In this document: one piece after another, positions 15,951 through 23,374 of the stretch | Numbering within the stretch: position 1 is the stretch's first letter | Layout: the number at the start of each line of letters is the position of its first letter | Virus record (IMG/VR): IMGVR_UViG_3300031576_000263 | Span: 1-25,887 of that record | DNA length: 25,887 nt | Reading direction: 5' to 3' (one strand) | Source of the DNA: a virus | Program-made: the position numbers and the translations under genes | Notes under the pieces: generated by a model | Database searches by the model: none | What the model was told of the DNA's origin: nothing | Seen by the model: the letters and a program-made list of their open reading frames with translations, nothing else

Positions 15951-16781
15951 CTACGTTAAGGTGGTGATCCGGTGCTCTCCGCCCGTTGCCTGATGGAGCA
16001 CGACGATCGCGTACATCATCGACGCGATGACCTTCGTCGTCAGGTCGGTGCGCTCCATTTCGATCTTGGGGCGGTTTTTCCTCACCAGAATCATCGACTT
16101 CTTCGACACGATTAGATTTCGAAGCGTGGTCGATGTCTGGACGTTCTTCGTGAAGTTGAAGTTGACCCCGTAGGCCATGCCCAGGTTCCCGGTTTTAGCC
16201 GATGAGTTGGATTCCCCGCGTACCGAGGCGTTCACGAAGTTTCCGAGGGACATGATGGCATCCCACTTCGCCGGGTGATACCAGCCGTCCAACTGGCCCA
16301 ACTGTATCTTATCTCCTCCGTTCTCGACGATCTCGGATACCAGCTTCTGGAACGCGGCCTCAGTGAAGTCGGCGGCATCGGTCTCGGTGTTCGACGTAAA
16401 CGAGGCGTAGAGCGAAAGCCCGTCGATGTCCGGCTTCTGGTAGAGACCCTCGGCCAAAGCGGGCGAATAGGTTTTCACTGAGTCGTAGGCCGTGGTGAGC
16501 GAAACGTCTTCCTGGATCTGAACGGCGTTGTACGCGACCGTAGGGGTGGCCACGATCTCGGTTTCCGTGTTCGCGGTGAACGTCACGGACCCCGAGTACG
16601 CGGAGGCCGTGTAGGAGGCCACGATGGGGATATGCACCTTGAAGCCTGGTCCGAAATAGGTCTCCCCGGAATCCCAGATCGACTTGGTGAATCCCCTGGT
16701 ATTGTTTACGGCGTATTCGGGCGAAGCCGCCCAAAGCTCGCTCAGGAGCTTTGCAGCGGTGGTCTGAGTGATTTGAGCCAA
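15951..16781 (-). CDS. major capsid protein (HK97-fold candidate)
   Basis: 276 residues from TTG 16781, preceded by GAGGAG at ten bases, an unusual start for the most abundant virion protein. The composition is that of a capsid subunit: an N-terminal helical arm (TTAAKLLSELWAASPEYAV), strands and a spine helix (AFQKLVSEIVENGG), then WYHPAKWDAIMSLGNF, VNFNFTKNVQTS and a closing strand TTKVIASMMYAIVVLH. It follows a coiled-coil scaffold gene and is followed by small structural genes, the standard order. Identity as capsid rests on length, context and pattern. Confidence 0.8.
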   Translation of the reverse strand: MAQITQTTAAKLLSELWAASPEYAVNNTRGFTKSIWDSGETYFGPGFKVHIPIVASYTASAYSGSVTFTANTETEIVATPTVAYNAVQIQEDVSLTTAYDSVKTYSPALAEGLYQKPDIDGLSLYASFTSNTETDAADFTEAAFQKLVSEIVENGGDKIQLGQLDGWYHPAKWDAIMSLGNFVNASVRGESNSSAKTGNLGMAYGVNFNFTKNVQTSTTLRNLIVSKKSMILVRKNRPKIEMERTDLTTKVIASMMYAIVVLHQATGGEHRITTLT

Positions 16782-16796
16782 GTTCTAGGTACTCCT

Positions 16797-17618
16797 CTAG
16801 GCGGAGATTTTCACGCCCTCCGGGATGCTCTTCGAGTAGGAGGTTACTCCGGCCTCTTTGAGCACTCGGATCAAGCGTTCGGTATATTGCTCCGCGGTTT
16901 CTCCTGGCCTTTGAGGCCCTGCGTCCAGTGCCGGGGATAGGGGTGAGGGTGAAGACGTAGGTCCCCCGGGTATGAATATCTGGGCTCTCGGGTTTCGGAG
17001 CGGGTTGGAAGTAGGATATGCGGGCCCTCCTGGGCTTAAGGCCGCAGAGATTCCCAGGTACTTGAGCACTACTTGGACGGCTCGGTCCGGGCTGACTCCT
17101 TCAGGCAGCCCTCCCGGGTAAACCTCCGCCATCGTCTGAAAGAACGGCTCTGGCTCGATCCTGCTCTGGGTCGGAACGCTTCGCATCATCGAGGAGTAGG
17201 CCATTCGGAGACTTTCTCCCTGCTCCTGGATGCGCCGGTTCTGGTCCTCGGCATCGAGTCTCATCTTCCTCTCTTCCAGGATCATTTGCTTCAGGGACCT
17301 CACGTCGTCCGCGAGCGGCTTCAGGGCCGGGTCCACTTCCGGGTATGTCGAAGTGGGGTCTTGAAACCGTTGGCGTTCATGAGAGAGTGCTTCGAGTCTT
17401 GCTTCCCTTAGCTCCAGGTCCCTTTGGCGTCGCTTCACTTCCTCAGAAACACGTCGGTTCTCGTCCTGTAGCCGAAGGGCACCTTCGAGGTAATCGGGGG
17501 TGACACCGAACTGCTGCGCCGTGATCTCGATGGCCGCTCTTGGGTCGATCGTGGACGGTGCTACTGTGCTAGAAGACTCTTCTTCGCTACCTGCTGGTAC
17601 TTCCAGTTCTTCGGTCAC
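16797..17618 (-). CDS. scaffolding protein
   Basis: 273 residues from GTG 17618. It has an acidic Ser-rich N-terminus, a long coiled coil at roughly residues 46-140 (LQDENRRVSEEVKRRQRDLE, then LKQMILEERKMRLDAEDQNR), and a Pro/Ser-rich C-terminal half ending in a helix (AEQYTERLIRVLKEAG). Scaffolds direct capsid assembly and then leave. Its place immediately before the capsid gene and its coiled-coil character fit. A protease domain is not seen. Confidence 0.75.
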   Translation of the reverse strand: MTEELEVPAGSEEESSSTVAPSTIDPRAAIEITAQQFGVTPDYLEGALRLQDENRRVSEEVKRRQRDLELREARLEALSHERQRFQDPTSTYPEVDPALKPLADDVRSLKQMILEERKMRLDAEDQNRRIQEQGESLRMAYSSMMRSVPTQSRIEPEPFFQTMAEVYPGGLPEGVSPDRAVQVVLKYLGISAALSPGGPAYPTSNPLRNPRAQIFIPGGPTSSPSPLSPALDAGPQRPGETAEQYTERLIRVLKEAGVTSYSKSIPEGVKISA

Positions 17619-17645
17619 TTCGTTCCCCTTATGGTGTTACAGGTA

Positions 17646-17900
17646 CTAATAGCTCGGTCCGCCCATCCAGTCGTTCCCTTTGTCCCCTGAGTTCCACGTC
17701 TGAGCATTCTTGGGGGCGTCCTCGGAGAACGACGCCATCGATACCGGGGTCAACGGGCTTGGAGTGCCCTGGGGCAGGTCCGGGATCTGGGACGATTCGG
17801 CTCCTTCGACATGGGCCTCATCGCTCGTTGGGCTTGGCACTTCGGCGTATCCCAGGCCCTGGGCCAGGGAATCGAACACCGGTAGGGTCACGTAGGACAT
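17646..17900 (-). CDS. hypothetical small acidic protein
   Basis: 84 residues from ATG 17900, with AAAAGGAG eight bases upstream. It is Pro/Ser/Asp-rich and looks disordered (SPTSDEAHVEGAESSQIPDL). It lies between the portal-side genes and the scaffold. It may be an assembly helper; nothing more can be seen. Confidence 0.5.
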   Translation of the reverse strand: MSYVTLPVFDSLAQGLGYAEVPSPTSDEAHVEGAESSQIPDLPQGTPSPLTPVSMASFSEDAPKNAQTWNSGDKGNDWMGGPSY

Positions 17901-17903
17901 GGC

Positions 17904-18140
17904 TTATCGGCTCCTTTTTACGATATCGCCCGCAGCTTCACCGATCGGCAATACGGACGTATTGGAAGATGGATTCACCTGGTTCACCAGAGGATGGGTG
18001 AGTTGTCCCGGTGGAGGGCCCAGCCCCTCGGCGCAATAGGAGGTCGGCGGGTGAGTGTCCGAGGTGATCCCGTGAAATCCTTTGTCTTCGAGGCTCCGGT
18101 CCCTTTCCGGCACCGTGTTATGGAGCGAGTAATTGGGCAT
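17904..18140 (-). CDS. hypothetical small protein overlapping the portal end
   Basis: 78 residues from ATG 18140, with GGAGGAG upstream. It overlaps the last 23 bases of the portal gene. It is Pro/Ser/His-rich (HGITSDTHPPTSYCAEGLGP) with a mostly disordered look and no motif. The strong ribosome-binding site supports it. Confidence 0.5.
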   Translation of the reverse strand: MPNYSLHNTVPERDRSLEDKGFHGITSDTHPPTSYCAEGLGPPPGQLTHPLVNQVNPSSNTSVLPIGEAAGDIVKRSR

Positions 18141-20037
18141 TGGGCACTCCTCCTCCCGTGGGTTCGGGCATCATGGGTGAGGTTGGGACCCCGAGTTCCT
18201 GCTGCAGAGCTCGGCGTTGCATCAGCTCCTTGATCCGGGCCGGGGCTAGCCCGAAGGACTCGAGCACGATATCGGCGTAGGGGGATTCCATGCCTCCCGA
18301 GGCGGCGAATCCAGCGACATTCTGCCCCATGAGCTTGTCCTTCGCCGTCTGTTCCGCAGCGACCACAACGCGCACATTGACTTTGGGTAGTTTTTGAACT
18401 TCGACGGCGATGGACTTGATCTCTGAGTCCGGCATGGTGACCGGAATGGTCATTGGGGCGGAGTAGAACTGCTTCATCATCTGGTACCCGATCGAGGCCA
18501 CTTCGGAGCAGAAGTCCGAGAATCCTTGCGCGTGCCCCTTCATTCGGTCCGAGAGACGAGCATTGGCCAGTTCCGCCTCGGTGGCCGATATGGGGGGGGA
18601 AGAAGTCTGGCTGAACCCGATGGAGCCCAGGCCTCCGACGATCTGGAAGTGCATGTCCAGGGCGGAGTGTAGCGCGGACCACGCCTGGACATTGAACCCG
18701 TCCGGGGTGACGAACCTGGCTTTCCCGAACAGATGGTCCGGTACCGGGTGACGTTCCGCGGGCCCGTTTCCCATGTCCGTGTAGCTTTTACATCCCACGG
18801 CGTACTCGAACGGGCCATTGACCCCGAGTCTTACGTAGTCGATGAGCTCTCCCACGGTCCGGTTCTGGGCGTCCTGAAGGGACTCGAGCATGGCGACATC
18901 GTTCGACCCGTAGAAGTCTCCCGGGATTCGGTCATGGTGGTAGACGGCGAACGGGAACACGGTCTCGATCTCATAGGGGTTCTCCCCGTCATAGAGGAGC
19001 GTTTCCCCGGAATAGACGATGAGGCGTCCGTAGGGGTAGGCCCGGCGAAAGATGCGGTTCTGCTCGGTTTGGGCCGGTATCTCAACCGGCTGCATGTCTC
19101 CACCGCATACGGGGCATGGGCTTTCGGTAGACAGTTCTTCGGAGGCTTCGTGGATGGAGTCACAGGAGACGCACTGAATTCCCGGCTGAGCTTCCTTGAT
19201 GATGACGGAGTGGAGGTCCTCGACGACCGATTCATCCCGGATCCAAACGAAGGTTACCTTGGCCTTCCTGGATCTCAGCACGTTCTGCTGGTCTACAACG
19301 AACTCCCCGCTGGTTCCGTAGATCAGGTTATCGTCGGTCTTGTCCGGCTTGTAGGTGAATCCTCCGGTGACTTGCCGTATCTCGGGCTTCACTTTGTGGG
19401 CTTTGGATGGCCACATCTGTCTCACGGTGCTCATGTCGAGTTCCGGGTCCCATACTACGAATCGGCACTCTTTGGAAGTGATCGAGTCTGCGGAGGGATC
19501 TCGATAGAATTCCGAAGCCTTTACGGCTCCGAGATTCAGGGCCATGGTGCCCGTCAATTGGTCCGGACGAGCGGTCCACATGGCGATTCCGACTCCGCAG
19601 GTAGATCCCCATAAGTAGGCGTCCTCCTTCACTTGCCTGAAGTGGACTCTCTCCAGCTCGTGTTCTATGGAGGACTTGACCAGAAGGCGGTCGAAGTAGC
19701 TGGATTGGTCGTCGAGCGGGTCACAGACGATATCGGAAGACGCCCCCACAATCATAGCGGCCTTTGTTTTTACGGTGGCGAAGAGCCAGTTGACCACGCC
19801 TCGAAACGACCATTGGTCCAGGGCGGCGGCGGAGGACGACGCGGGCTTCGCCCACTGGTTCCTGCCTAGAAGGAATTCCCAGTTCCGTTTGAATCCCTTG
19901 ATTCGATCGCTGGAGGCCGATCTTGCGGTTTCGGCCAGTGCTCGAGCGTAACGGTACGCTGGGAGATCCGAGTCCTTCTCAAGGGATTCAAGCGGTGGCT
20001 CGGGCTCTAGAGTCGGCAGATCGATCGGTGATAGCAT
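18118..20037 (-). CDS. portal protein with zinc-ribbon insert
   Basis: 639 residues. The order is portal-like: an N-terminal helix, a wing (AYLWGSTCGVGIAMWTARPDQ region), strands, then FAVYHHDRIPGDFYGSNDV with MLESLQDAQNRTVGELIDY, the characteristic crown/stem region of podovirus portals. Helices around ISATEAELANARLSDRMK and a helical C-terminus complete it. Between the strands a zinc ribbon is inserted at about residues 289-311 (QCVSC, then CPVCGG; C289, C292, C308, C311). The start ATG 20037 has no ribosome-binding site upstream. A TTGACA box lies 32 bases ahead. The next genes downstream are small. Confidence 0.8.
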   Translation of the reverse strand: MLSPIDLPTLEPEPPLESLEKDSDLPAYRYARALAETARSASSDRIKGFKRNWEFLLGRNQWAKPASSSAAALDQWSFRGVVNWLFATVKTKAAMIVGASSDIVCDPLDDQSSYFDRLLVKSSIEHELERVHFRQVKEDAYLWGSTCGVGIAMWTARPDQLTGTMALNLGAVKASEFYRDPSADSITSKECRFVVWDPELDMSTVRQMWPSKAHKVKPEIRQVTGGFTYKPDKTDDNLIYGTSGEFVVDQQNVLRSRKAKVTFVWIRDESVVEDLHSVIIKEAQPGIQCVSCDSIHEASEELSTESPCPVCGGDMQPVEIPAQTEQNRIFRRAYPYGRLIVYSGETLLYDGENPYEIETVFPFAVYHHDRIPGDFYGSNDVAMLESLQDAQNRTVGELIDYVRLGVNGPFEYAVGCKSYTDMGNGPAERHPVPDHLFGKARFVTPDGFNVQAWSALHSALDMHFQIVGGLGSIGFSQTSSPPISATEAELANARLSDRMKGHAQGFSDFCSEVASIGYQMMKQFYSAPMTIPVTMPDSEIKSIAVEVQKLPKVNVRVVVAAEQTAKDKLMGQNVAGFAASGGMESPYADIVLESFGLAPARIKELMQRRALQQELGVPTSPMMPEPTGGGVPNAQLLAP

Positions 20038-20045
20038 GATGGAAT

Positions 20046-20075
20046 GAGATAAGTACCGTATTGGTATCGTGTCAA
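20046..20075 (-). promoter_or_regulatory. putative promoter for a leaderless portal mRNA
   Basis: On the minus strand TTGACA (20070-20075) is followed by an 18-base spacer and TATCTC (20046-20051); a 17-base spacer gives TTATCT. Transcription would start near 20038-20039, at or just before the portal ATG (20037). That leaves no room for a ribosome-binding site, and none is visible. The -10 match is only partial, so this is a candidate. An inverted repeat TACC-N5-GGTA (20054-20066) lies in the spacer and could be an operator. Confidence 0.45.
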
Positions 20076-20078
20076 GGG

Positions 20079-20096
20079 GTAATGTTAATCCATTAC
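20079..20096. repeat. inverted repeat at the terminase end
   Basis: GTAATG (20079-20084) and CATTAC (20091-20096) are exact complements around a six-base loop. The right arm covers the last codons of the large terminase gene. The flanking GGGGTAAT contains the GGTAAT core that also occurs in the divergent control region (23159, 23254 and reversed at 23286). It may be an operator; there is no T run for termination. Confidence 0.45.
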
Positions 20097-21679
20097 GTGA
20101 AGGGCAGGTGCTGGACTGATTCTCTCGAGCCCCATCGCACCTTCAGCTTGGAGAAATCGGGCCATTCGTAGACTGGCTCTTCGTAGTGAATGGCCAGGGC
20201 GATCCCGCAGGCCATGACCAGGTCGTCGTGATAGCCGTCCTGGTGCTCTATTTTGAGCCTTCCGGAGTCGGTTATCTTCTTGGTCATGTGGCTCATCTCT
20301 TCGATCAGGTCTTTGGAGGGCGTCCAGGTGTCTTCCTTGAGGGCACGAAGCAGAGAGTCGATCATTCGGCCTCGAGACTGCTCCGAAGTGATCCATCCCA
20401 GCCGGTCCGTATAGGTTTGGGTGGCCTTGTTCAGGTTTTTCTGCATGTAGAGGTTGGGGTAAAGGTCTCGTACCGCGTTGACGGCGGCCCCACCCCCTTC
20501 TCCGTTGGCTTCAACGGAGAGCAGGGCGTCGTTGTAGTAGTGGGAGGCCGGTATAGCGATTTGCCGGGCGAATTCTTCTGGGCCCAAGTCGTCTCGAGAG
20601 GCGTGAAAGACGACGGTGAGGTCGCTACGATCCAGGACCACGAGGGCGGACGGGTCGTGTCCTTTACCCAGCCCGCTGGAGGGGTCCCAGGCCGAGATGT
20701 AGGTGTGGGAGGTTTCCCGTTCCCGTTGCATCCTGCCCGGCCCATGGTCCGCCTCCTTGACGCTATATCGGTGTAGGGAGTCTCTGGTGAACGTGACGGG
20801 CACTTGTTTCGGGGCTCGGTCCAGTGCCTTCATGAGCAGTTTGAAGGAAAAAGCTGGCCTGGTCATGAACGGGGTCCAATTGCCGTGGATTCGGGCATCC
20901 AGCTCGTCCGGATCCACGGTTTTCATCCTCTGATTCACCCATTCCCGGGTCAGGAATCCCCCGTTCTCGATGAGGCAGTCTTCCAAGTCGAACTTATGGC
21001 AGAAGGTGCCTTCGATGAATTCCTCGTGCGGTTCCTGCCCTTTCTCTCTCCACAGCTTTCGCCTCATCCACTCGATCCCGGTATCCATCTTCGGGGTGAG
21101 GGTAAAGAGCATGTAGAGCGGCTGGTCCGGGAGTCCTCGAGCCTGCAGTTCCCCGAAGTTCTCGGCACCTACATCCCCGCCCATGGCCTCGTCAATCCAG
21201 ATGGCGGTGCATCGTTCGGCGAGCAGGGAGGATTCCCCCTCCTTCTGGGACTTGATGTAGATCTCTGAGTGGTAGGGCTTTCCCAATACGATCAGGTGGT
21301 CCTGCTTATAGTACTTCCAGTTACGGGACCCGGAAGGTAGCCGTGGGAGCATTTCGGAAAGCTTTCGGTACATGACCATCCCGGCGGACTTGTACTCGAC
21401 GCAGACGGCCCAGCATACGTTCGGAGTAGGGTATTCCTGGTCTCGAATGGGGTTATACCCCGTGGAGTAGGACACGAGGTCGGCGGCTCCCGCGGTGGTC
21501 TTCCCCCCCCCGTTGGGACCGGAAAGGACCCGGTAGACGGCTTTGGATTCGTGCCAGGGTAGGATCTGAGGGACGCAGGTGATGGGGTAGGCGAGCCAGG
21601 GGGATATCTTGGCCCGGTCCCGGTACTCCTTGTAGAGCGTTGAATCCTCTGAGCTAAGTTTCTCGATTCTCGGGTCCAT
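20093..21679 (-). CDS. terL: terminase large subunit
   Basis: 528 residues with both domains. The ATPase carries Walker A SGPNGGGKTT (53-62), Walker B TAIWIDEA (158-165) and the coupling motif TLT (193-195). The nuclease has SAWDPSSG (Asp332), SVEANGEG (Glu390) and GYHDDLVMA (Asp485), the metal-binding set of the RNase H-like terminase nuclease. It drives DNA into the prohead and makes the packaging cut. The start ATG 21679 overlaps the small subunit by 26 bases. The portal gene follows after a 55-base gap that holds the candidate promoter. Confidence 0.9.
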   Translation of the reverse strand: MDPRIEKLSSEDSTLYKEYRDRAKISPWLAYPITCVPQILPWHESKAVYRVLSGPNGGGKTTAGAADLVSYSTGYNPIRDQEYPTPNVCWAVCVEYKSAGMVMYRKLSEMLPRLPSGSRNWKYYKQDHLIVLGKPYHSEIYIKSQKEGESSLLAERCTAIWIDEAMGGDVGAENFGELQARGLPDQPLYMLFTLTPKMDTGIEWMRRKLWREKGQEPHEEFIEGTFCHKFDLEDCLIENGGFLTREWVNQRMKTVDPDELDARIHGNWTPFMTRPAFSFKLLMKALDRAPKQVPVTFTRDSLHRYSVKEADHGPGRMQRERETSHTYISAWDPSSGLGKGHDPSALVVLDRSDLTVVFHASRDDLGPEEFARQIAIPASHYYNDALLSVEANGEGGGAAVNAVRDLYPNLYMQKNLNKATQTYTDRLGWITSEQSRGRMIDSLLRALKEDTWTPSKDLIEEMSHMTKKITDSGRLKIEHQDGYHDDLVMACGIALAIHYEEPVYEWPDFSKLKVRWGSRESVQHLPFT

Positions 21680-22223
21680 CCGCCTGATCCTTGGAGAGCC
21701 TGGACACCAGAGCTCCGGAGACTCGATCCCGGAACCTCATGAAGAATCTTCGGTCCGACTCGTTGTCCCCCCCGTTTCTCTGGTCTATGACGGTATTCGA
21801 CTGAACCTTGACTCCTCCGGTATCTAGCACTTCGGATATTTGGGCCAGGGTGCGAAACGCGGAGACGTCTTCCTTGGCCTTCTCGGTCTGAGAGTCGAGG
21901 ACTTGGGCGGTGGCGTATAGGGCTCGAATTCTGAGGATCTCCGCTACCCGCCTGGTGATTCTCGGGTGAAGTTTCCAGTGCTCGATGTGCTGGATGCCGC
22001 AGCCTAGTTCCTGAGCCAGCCGGCGCACTTGGCCCGGGGTGCGAAGGGCTCCGTGAGCCAAAGCGGAGGCGAGCTTCTCGATCTTCTGGCCGGATTCTTT
22101 CTGGTGCCTTTCCTGATAGTCGGTAACCGACTCTCCGGGCAAGAACCAGCCTGTAGCCTGAAGATCCTTCTCGGGGTGCTCGAGGTCGTACTGATCGGCC
22201 TTAGTCAGGAATTTCGATTCCAT
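21654..22223 (-). CDS. terS: terminase small subunit
   Basis: 189 residues from ATG 22223, with GGAG eight bases upstream. The segment TPGQVRRLAQELGCGIQHIEHWKLHPRITR contains the DNA-recognition helix-turn-helix. The central helices (YATAQVLDSQTEKAKEDVSA, FRTLAQISEVLD) match the oligomerisation part of terminase small subunits. The C-terminus is charged and flexible. It recognises the packaging site and recruits the large subunit, whose gene it overlaps. Assignment rests on context and pattern. Confidence 0.75.
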   Translation of the reverse strand: MESKFLTKADQYDLEHPEKDLQATGWFLPGESVTDYQERHQKESGQKIEKLASALAHGALRTPGQVRRLAQELGCGIQHIEHWKLHPRITRRVAEILRIRALYATAQVLDSQTEKAKEDVSAFRTLAQISEVLDTGGVKVQSNTVIDQRNGGDNESDRRFFMRFRDRVSGALVSRLSKDQADGPENRET

Positions 22224-22404
22224 CGGCCAGGCGCTCCAGGCTCATCTCGTGCTTTCTTAGGTTGATGAGCTTCTCGGCCGCTTGATAGGCCTCGAGTTCT
22301 TTCTGGGAGGTCCACCATCCTGGCGGCAGCACTCGGGCCTCTTCGATCGCGGCCATTCGGGCCTCAAGTTGTTGAAGTCGTAGCTCGAGCAGAGGCTTTG
22401 ACAC
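22201..22404 (-). CDS. small coiled-coil protein
   Basis: 67 residues from GTG 22404 with GGAG nine bases upstream. The frame opens as VSKPLLELRLQQLEARM, a strong heptad coiled coil, and ends in LINLRKHEMSLERLADG. It overlaps the previous gene's tail by 41 bases and the terminase small subunit by 23. An ATG at 22356 is a possible alternative start with less overlap. Function unknown; a terminase partner is possible from position. Confidence 0.55.
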   Translation of the reverse strand: MSKPLLELRLQQLEARMAAIEEARVLPPGWWTSQKELEAYQAAEKLINLRKHEMSLERLADGIEIPD

Positions 22405-22621
22405 GTTCCCGTCTCCTGCGTGCCCCAGCGTTGACGGTCCAACGATACCGTTCCGCATGCTCCTCACATCGTAGCCCGTCCTTCGTCGTCACGCCACACC
22501 AGATACATCGTCCTTCGGCCTTCATCTTAATCTGCCACACTCTCTGCCTAGACACCCATCGGCCAGGAGCGATCTCGTAACGATAGGTCTTTCGGTCTTC
22601 TCGTAACACACGGCGGGTCAT
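22364..22621 (-). CDS. small zinc-finger protein (HNH-like cysteine pattern)
   Basis: 85 residues from ATG 22621. A basic N-terminus (RRVLREDRKTYRYEIAPGRW) leads to GRCIWCGVTTKDGLRCEEH, a CxxC followed by CxxH, as in many small phage zinc-finger and HNH-type proteins. The rest is Arg-rich (ARRRRERVKASARAT). No HNH catalytic HH pair is seen, so nuclease activity is not claimed. It lies near the start of the packaging operon, two bases or less from its neighbour. Confidence 0.6.
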   Translation of the reverse strand: MTRRVLREDRKTYRYEIAPGRWVSRQRVWQIKMKAEGRCIWCGVTTKDGLRCEEHAERYRWTVNAGARRRRERVKASARATTSTT

Positions 22622-22622
22622 A

Positions 22623-22793
22623 TCATCCCCTCATGGCTCTCATGTTGTGGAACGAGACGCTCCGATCCCCCTCTTCTTTCTGCCTCTTCTTGCGTATCTC
22701 CCGCCGCCACTCCCCCCGGCTCCTCCACTTCTTCTTCCTGGGGAAATCTTCTCCGCTCACTCCCATCTTCAACCTCACGATCGGAACCTCCAT
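22623..22793 (-). CDS. small basic protein, first gene of the leftward operon
   Basis: 56 residues from ATG 22793. AGGAGGG lies nine to ten bases upstream, the best ribosome-binding site of the region. The protein is strongly basic (FPRKKKWRSRGEWRREIRKK). An overlapping longer frame starting at 22812 was rejected because its start codon sits before the ribosome-binding site. It may bind nucleic acid. Function unknown. Confidence 0.55.
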   Translation of the reverse strand: MEVPIVRLKMGVSGEDFPRKKKWRSRGEWRREIRKKRQKEEGDRSVSFHNMRAMRG

Positions 22794-22953
22794 GTGCCAA
22801 AACCCTCCTCACTCGGTATGAAACTGCGCCGATGACGACCTCGTGTCAGCAGCCGTATCATCAAATATCGGTGTTAAACCCGCTTAACTTTTTTTTCACC
22901 GTTGAAAACAAACCGCTTGACACCACTACCCAACTTGACGACCATGTTACCCT

Positions 22954-22992
22954 CCGGTGGACCAAAGGACCCCAGAGGGTCCAACCCACCGG
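22954..22992. repeat. two-tier hairpin
   Basis: Outer arms CCGGTGG (22954-22960) and CCACCGG (22986-22992) are exact complements. They enclose an inner stem GGACCC/GGGTCC (22967-22972 with 22977-22982) with a CAGA tetraloop. The internal bulge is six bases on one side and three on the other. It has no T run, so it may be a regulatory or protective RNA structure or a protein site. Confidence 0.6.
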
Positions 22993-23071
22993 GGGATTCT
23001 CCTACCTATCTCCTCTCCTGCTCCCGTTCTCTTTCGTGTATCCCATCTACCACCCTCGCTCAACTGTCGCG

Positions 23072-23109
23072 CTTCCGCTGCGCTCGCTTGACAAGCCTCC
23101 GCTACGCTC
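23072..23109. repeat. imperfect direct repeat with a central CTTGACAAG
   Basis: CTTCCGCTGCGCTC (23072-23085) and CCTCCGCTACGCTC (23096-23109) match at 12 of 14 bases with a 24-base period. Between them lies the near palindrome GCTTGACAAGC (23086-23096) containing a TTGACA box. Confidence 0.5.
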
Positions 23110-23180
23110 CGGCTGATCACACTTGACATCTTAAATCAGATGCCTAACGTAAGTGTAGGGTAATCAGAATCATTGCGAGA

Positions 23181-23209
23181 GGGGGTGGGTATACCCCCTA
23201 GGGGGGGTA
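23181..23209. repeat. G/C-tract palindrome with two competing hairpins
   Basis: The palindrome GGGTATACCC (23187-23196) sits in a longer tract. CCCCC at 23194-23198 can pair with GGGGG at 23181-23185, or, in TACCCCC, with GGGGGTA at 23203-23209. The two foldings exclude each other. A protein binding site or an attenuator-like switch is possible. Confidence 0.55.
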
Positions 23210-23250
23210 GACAGGAGATCCTATAAAGGTGATGGGTACAGGTCACGATA

Positions 23251-23294
23251 TAAGGTAATGTGTTCTGCACCATCAGCATGACCCAATTACCTTA
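23251..23294. repeat. 9-bp inverted repeat TAAGGTAAT / ATTACCTTA
   Basis: The arms (23251-23259 and 23286-23294) are exact complements 26 bases apart. Each contains GGTAAT. The size and spacing fit a looped operator bound by a dimeric regulator. The ribbon-helix-helix gene begins 80 bases to the right. Confidence 0.55.
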
Positions 23295-23322
23295 ACGTGT
23301 TACATGAAGTAAAGCTTGTAAG

Positions 23323-23356
23323 TAGTTGTGATAATATGTCTTAGTTATACTTAGTT
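23323..23356 (+). promoter_or_regulatory. putative promoter overlapped by tandem CTTAGTT operators
   Basis: A -10 box TATACT (23346-23351, five of six matches) has a weak -35 TAGTTG (23323-23328) 17 bases upstream. CTTAGTT occurs at 23340-23346 and 23350-23356, ten bases apart, which is one helical turn, and flanks the -10. This is the arrangement expected for an autoregulated ribbon-helix-helix gene. Confidence 0.4.
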
Positions 23357-23374
23357 GATTCCTCGGTACATAAT

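Larger units (their letters stand above)
22794..23374. promoter_or_regulatory. divergent non-coding control region
   Basis: About 580 bases without a convincing gene, between the leftward structural operon and the rightward early genes. It holds several CTTGAC boxes (22916, 22934, 23087, 23122), a short inverted repeat followed by eight Ts (GTTAA/TTAAC at 22873-22888), two hairpins, a G/C-tract palindrome and repeats near its right end. Two perfect TTGACA boxes (22917, 23088) have no convincing -10 partner on the plus strand. The 23123 box has TAACGT 16 bases on, a weak match. A leftward TTGAGC...TACACG pair near 23040-23065 is weak. No tRNA. Confidence 0.6.

Noticed and set aside
18733-19614. 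Long plus-strand frame opposite the portal gene
   Set aside because: It is antisense to a recognisable portal and has no ribosome-binding site or motif.
20186-20776. Plus-strand frame of 196 residues inside the terminase gene
   Set aside because: It is antisense to the large terminase with no own start signal.
22618-22812. Alternative minus-strand frame of 64 residues at the operon start
   Set aside because: Its GTG start lies before the AGGAGG site, which serves ATG 22793 in another frame; the residues are low complexity.
22873-22896. Short inverted repeat followed by eight Ts as a strong terminator
   Set aside because: The stem has only five mostly A-T pairs and would end no known plus-strand gene; noted in the control region only.
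22954-22992. Hairpin as an intrinsic terminator
   Set aside because: There is no T run on either side and it lies far from gene ends.
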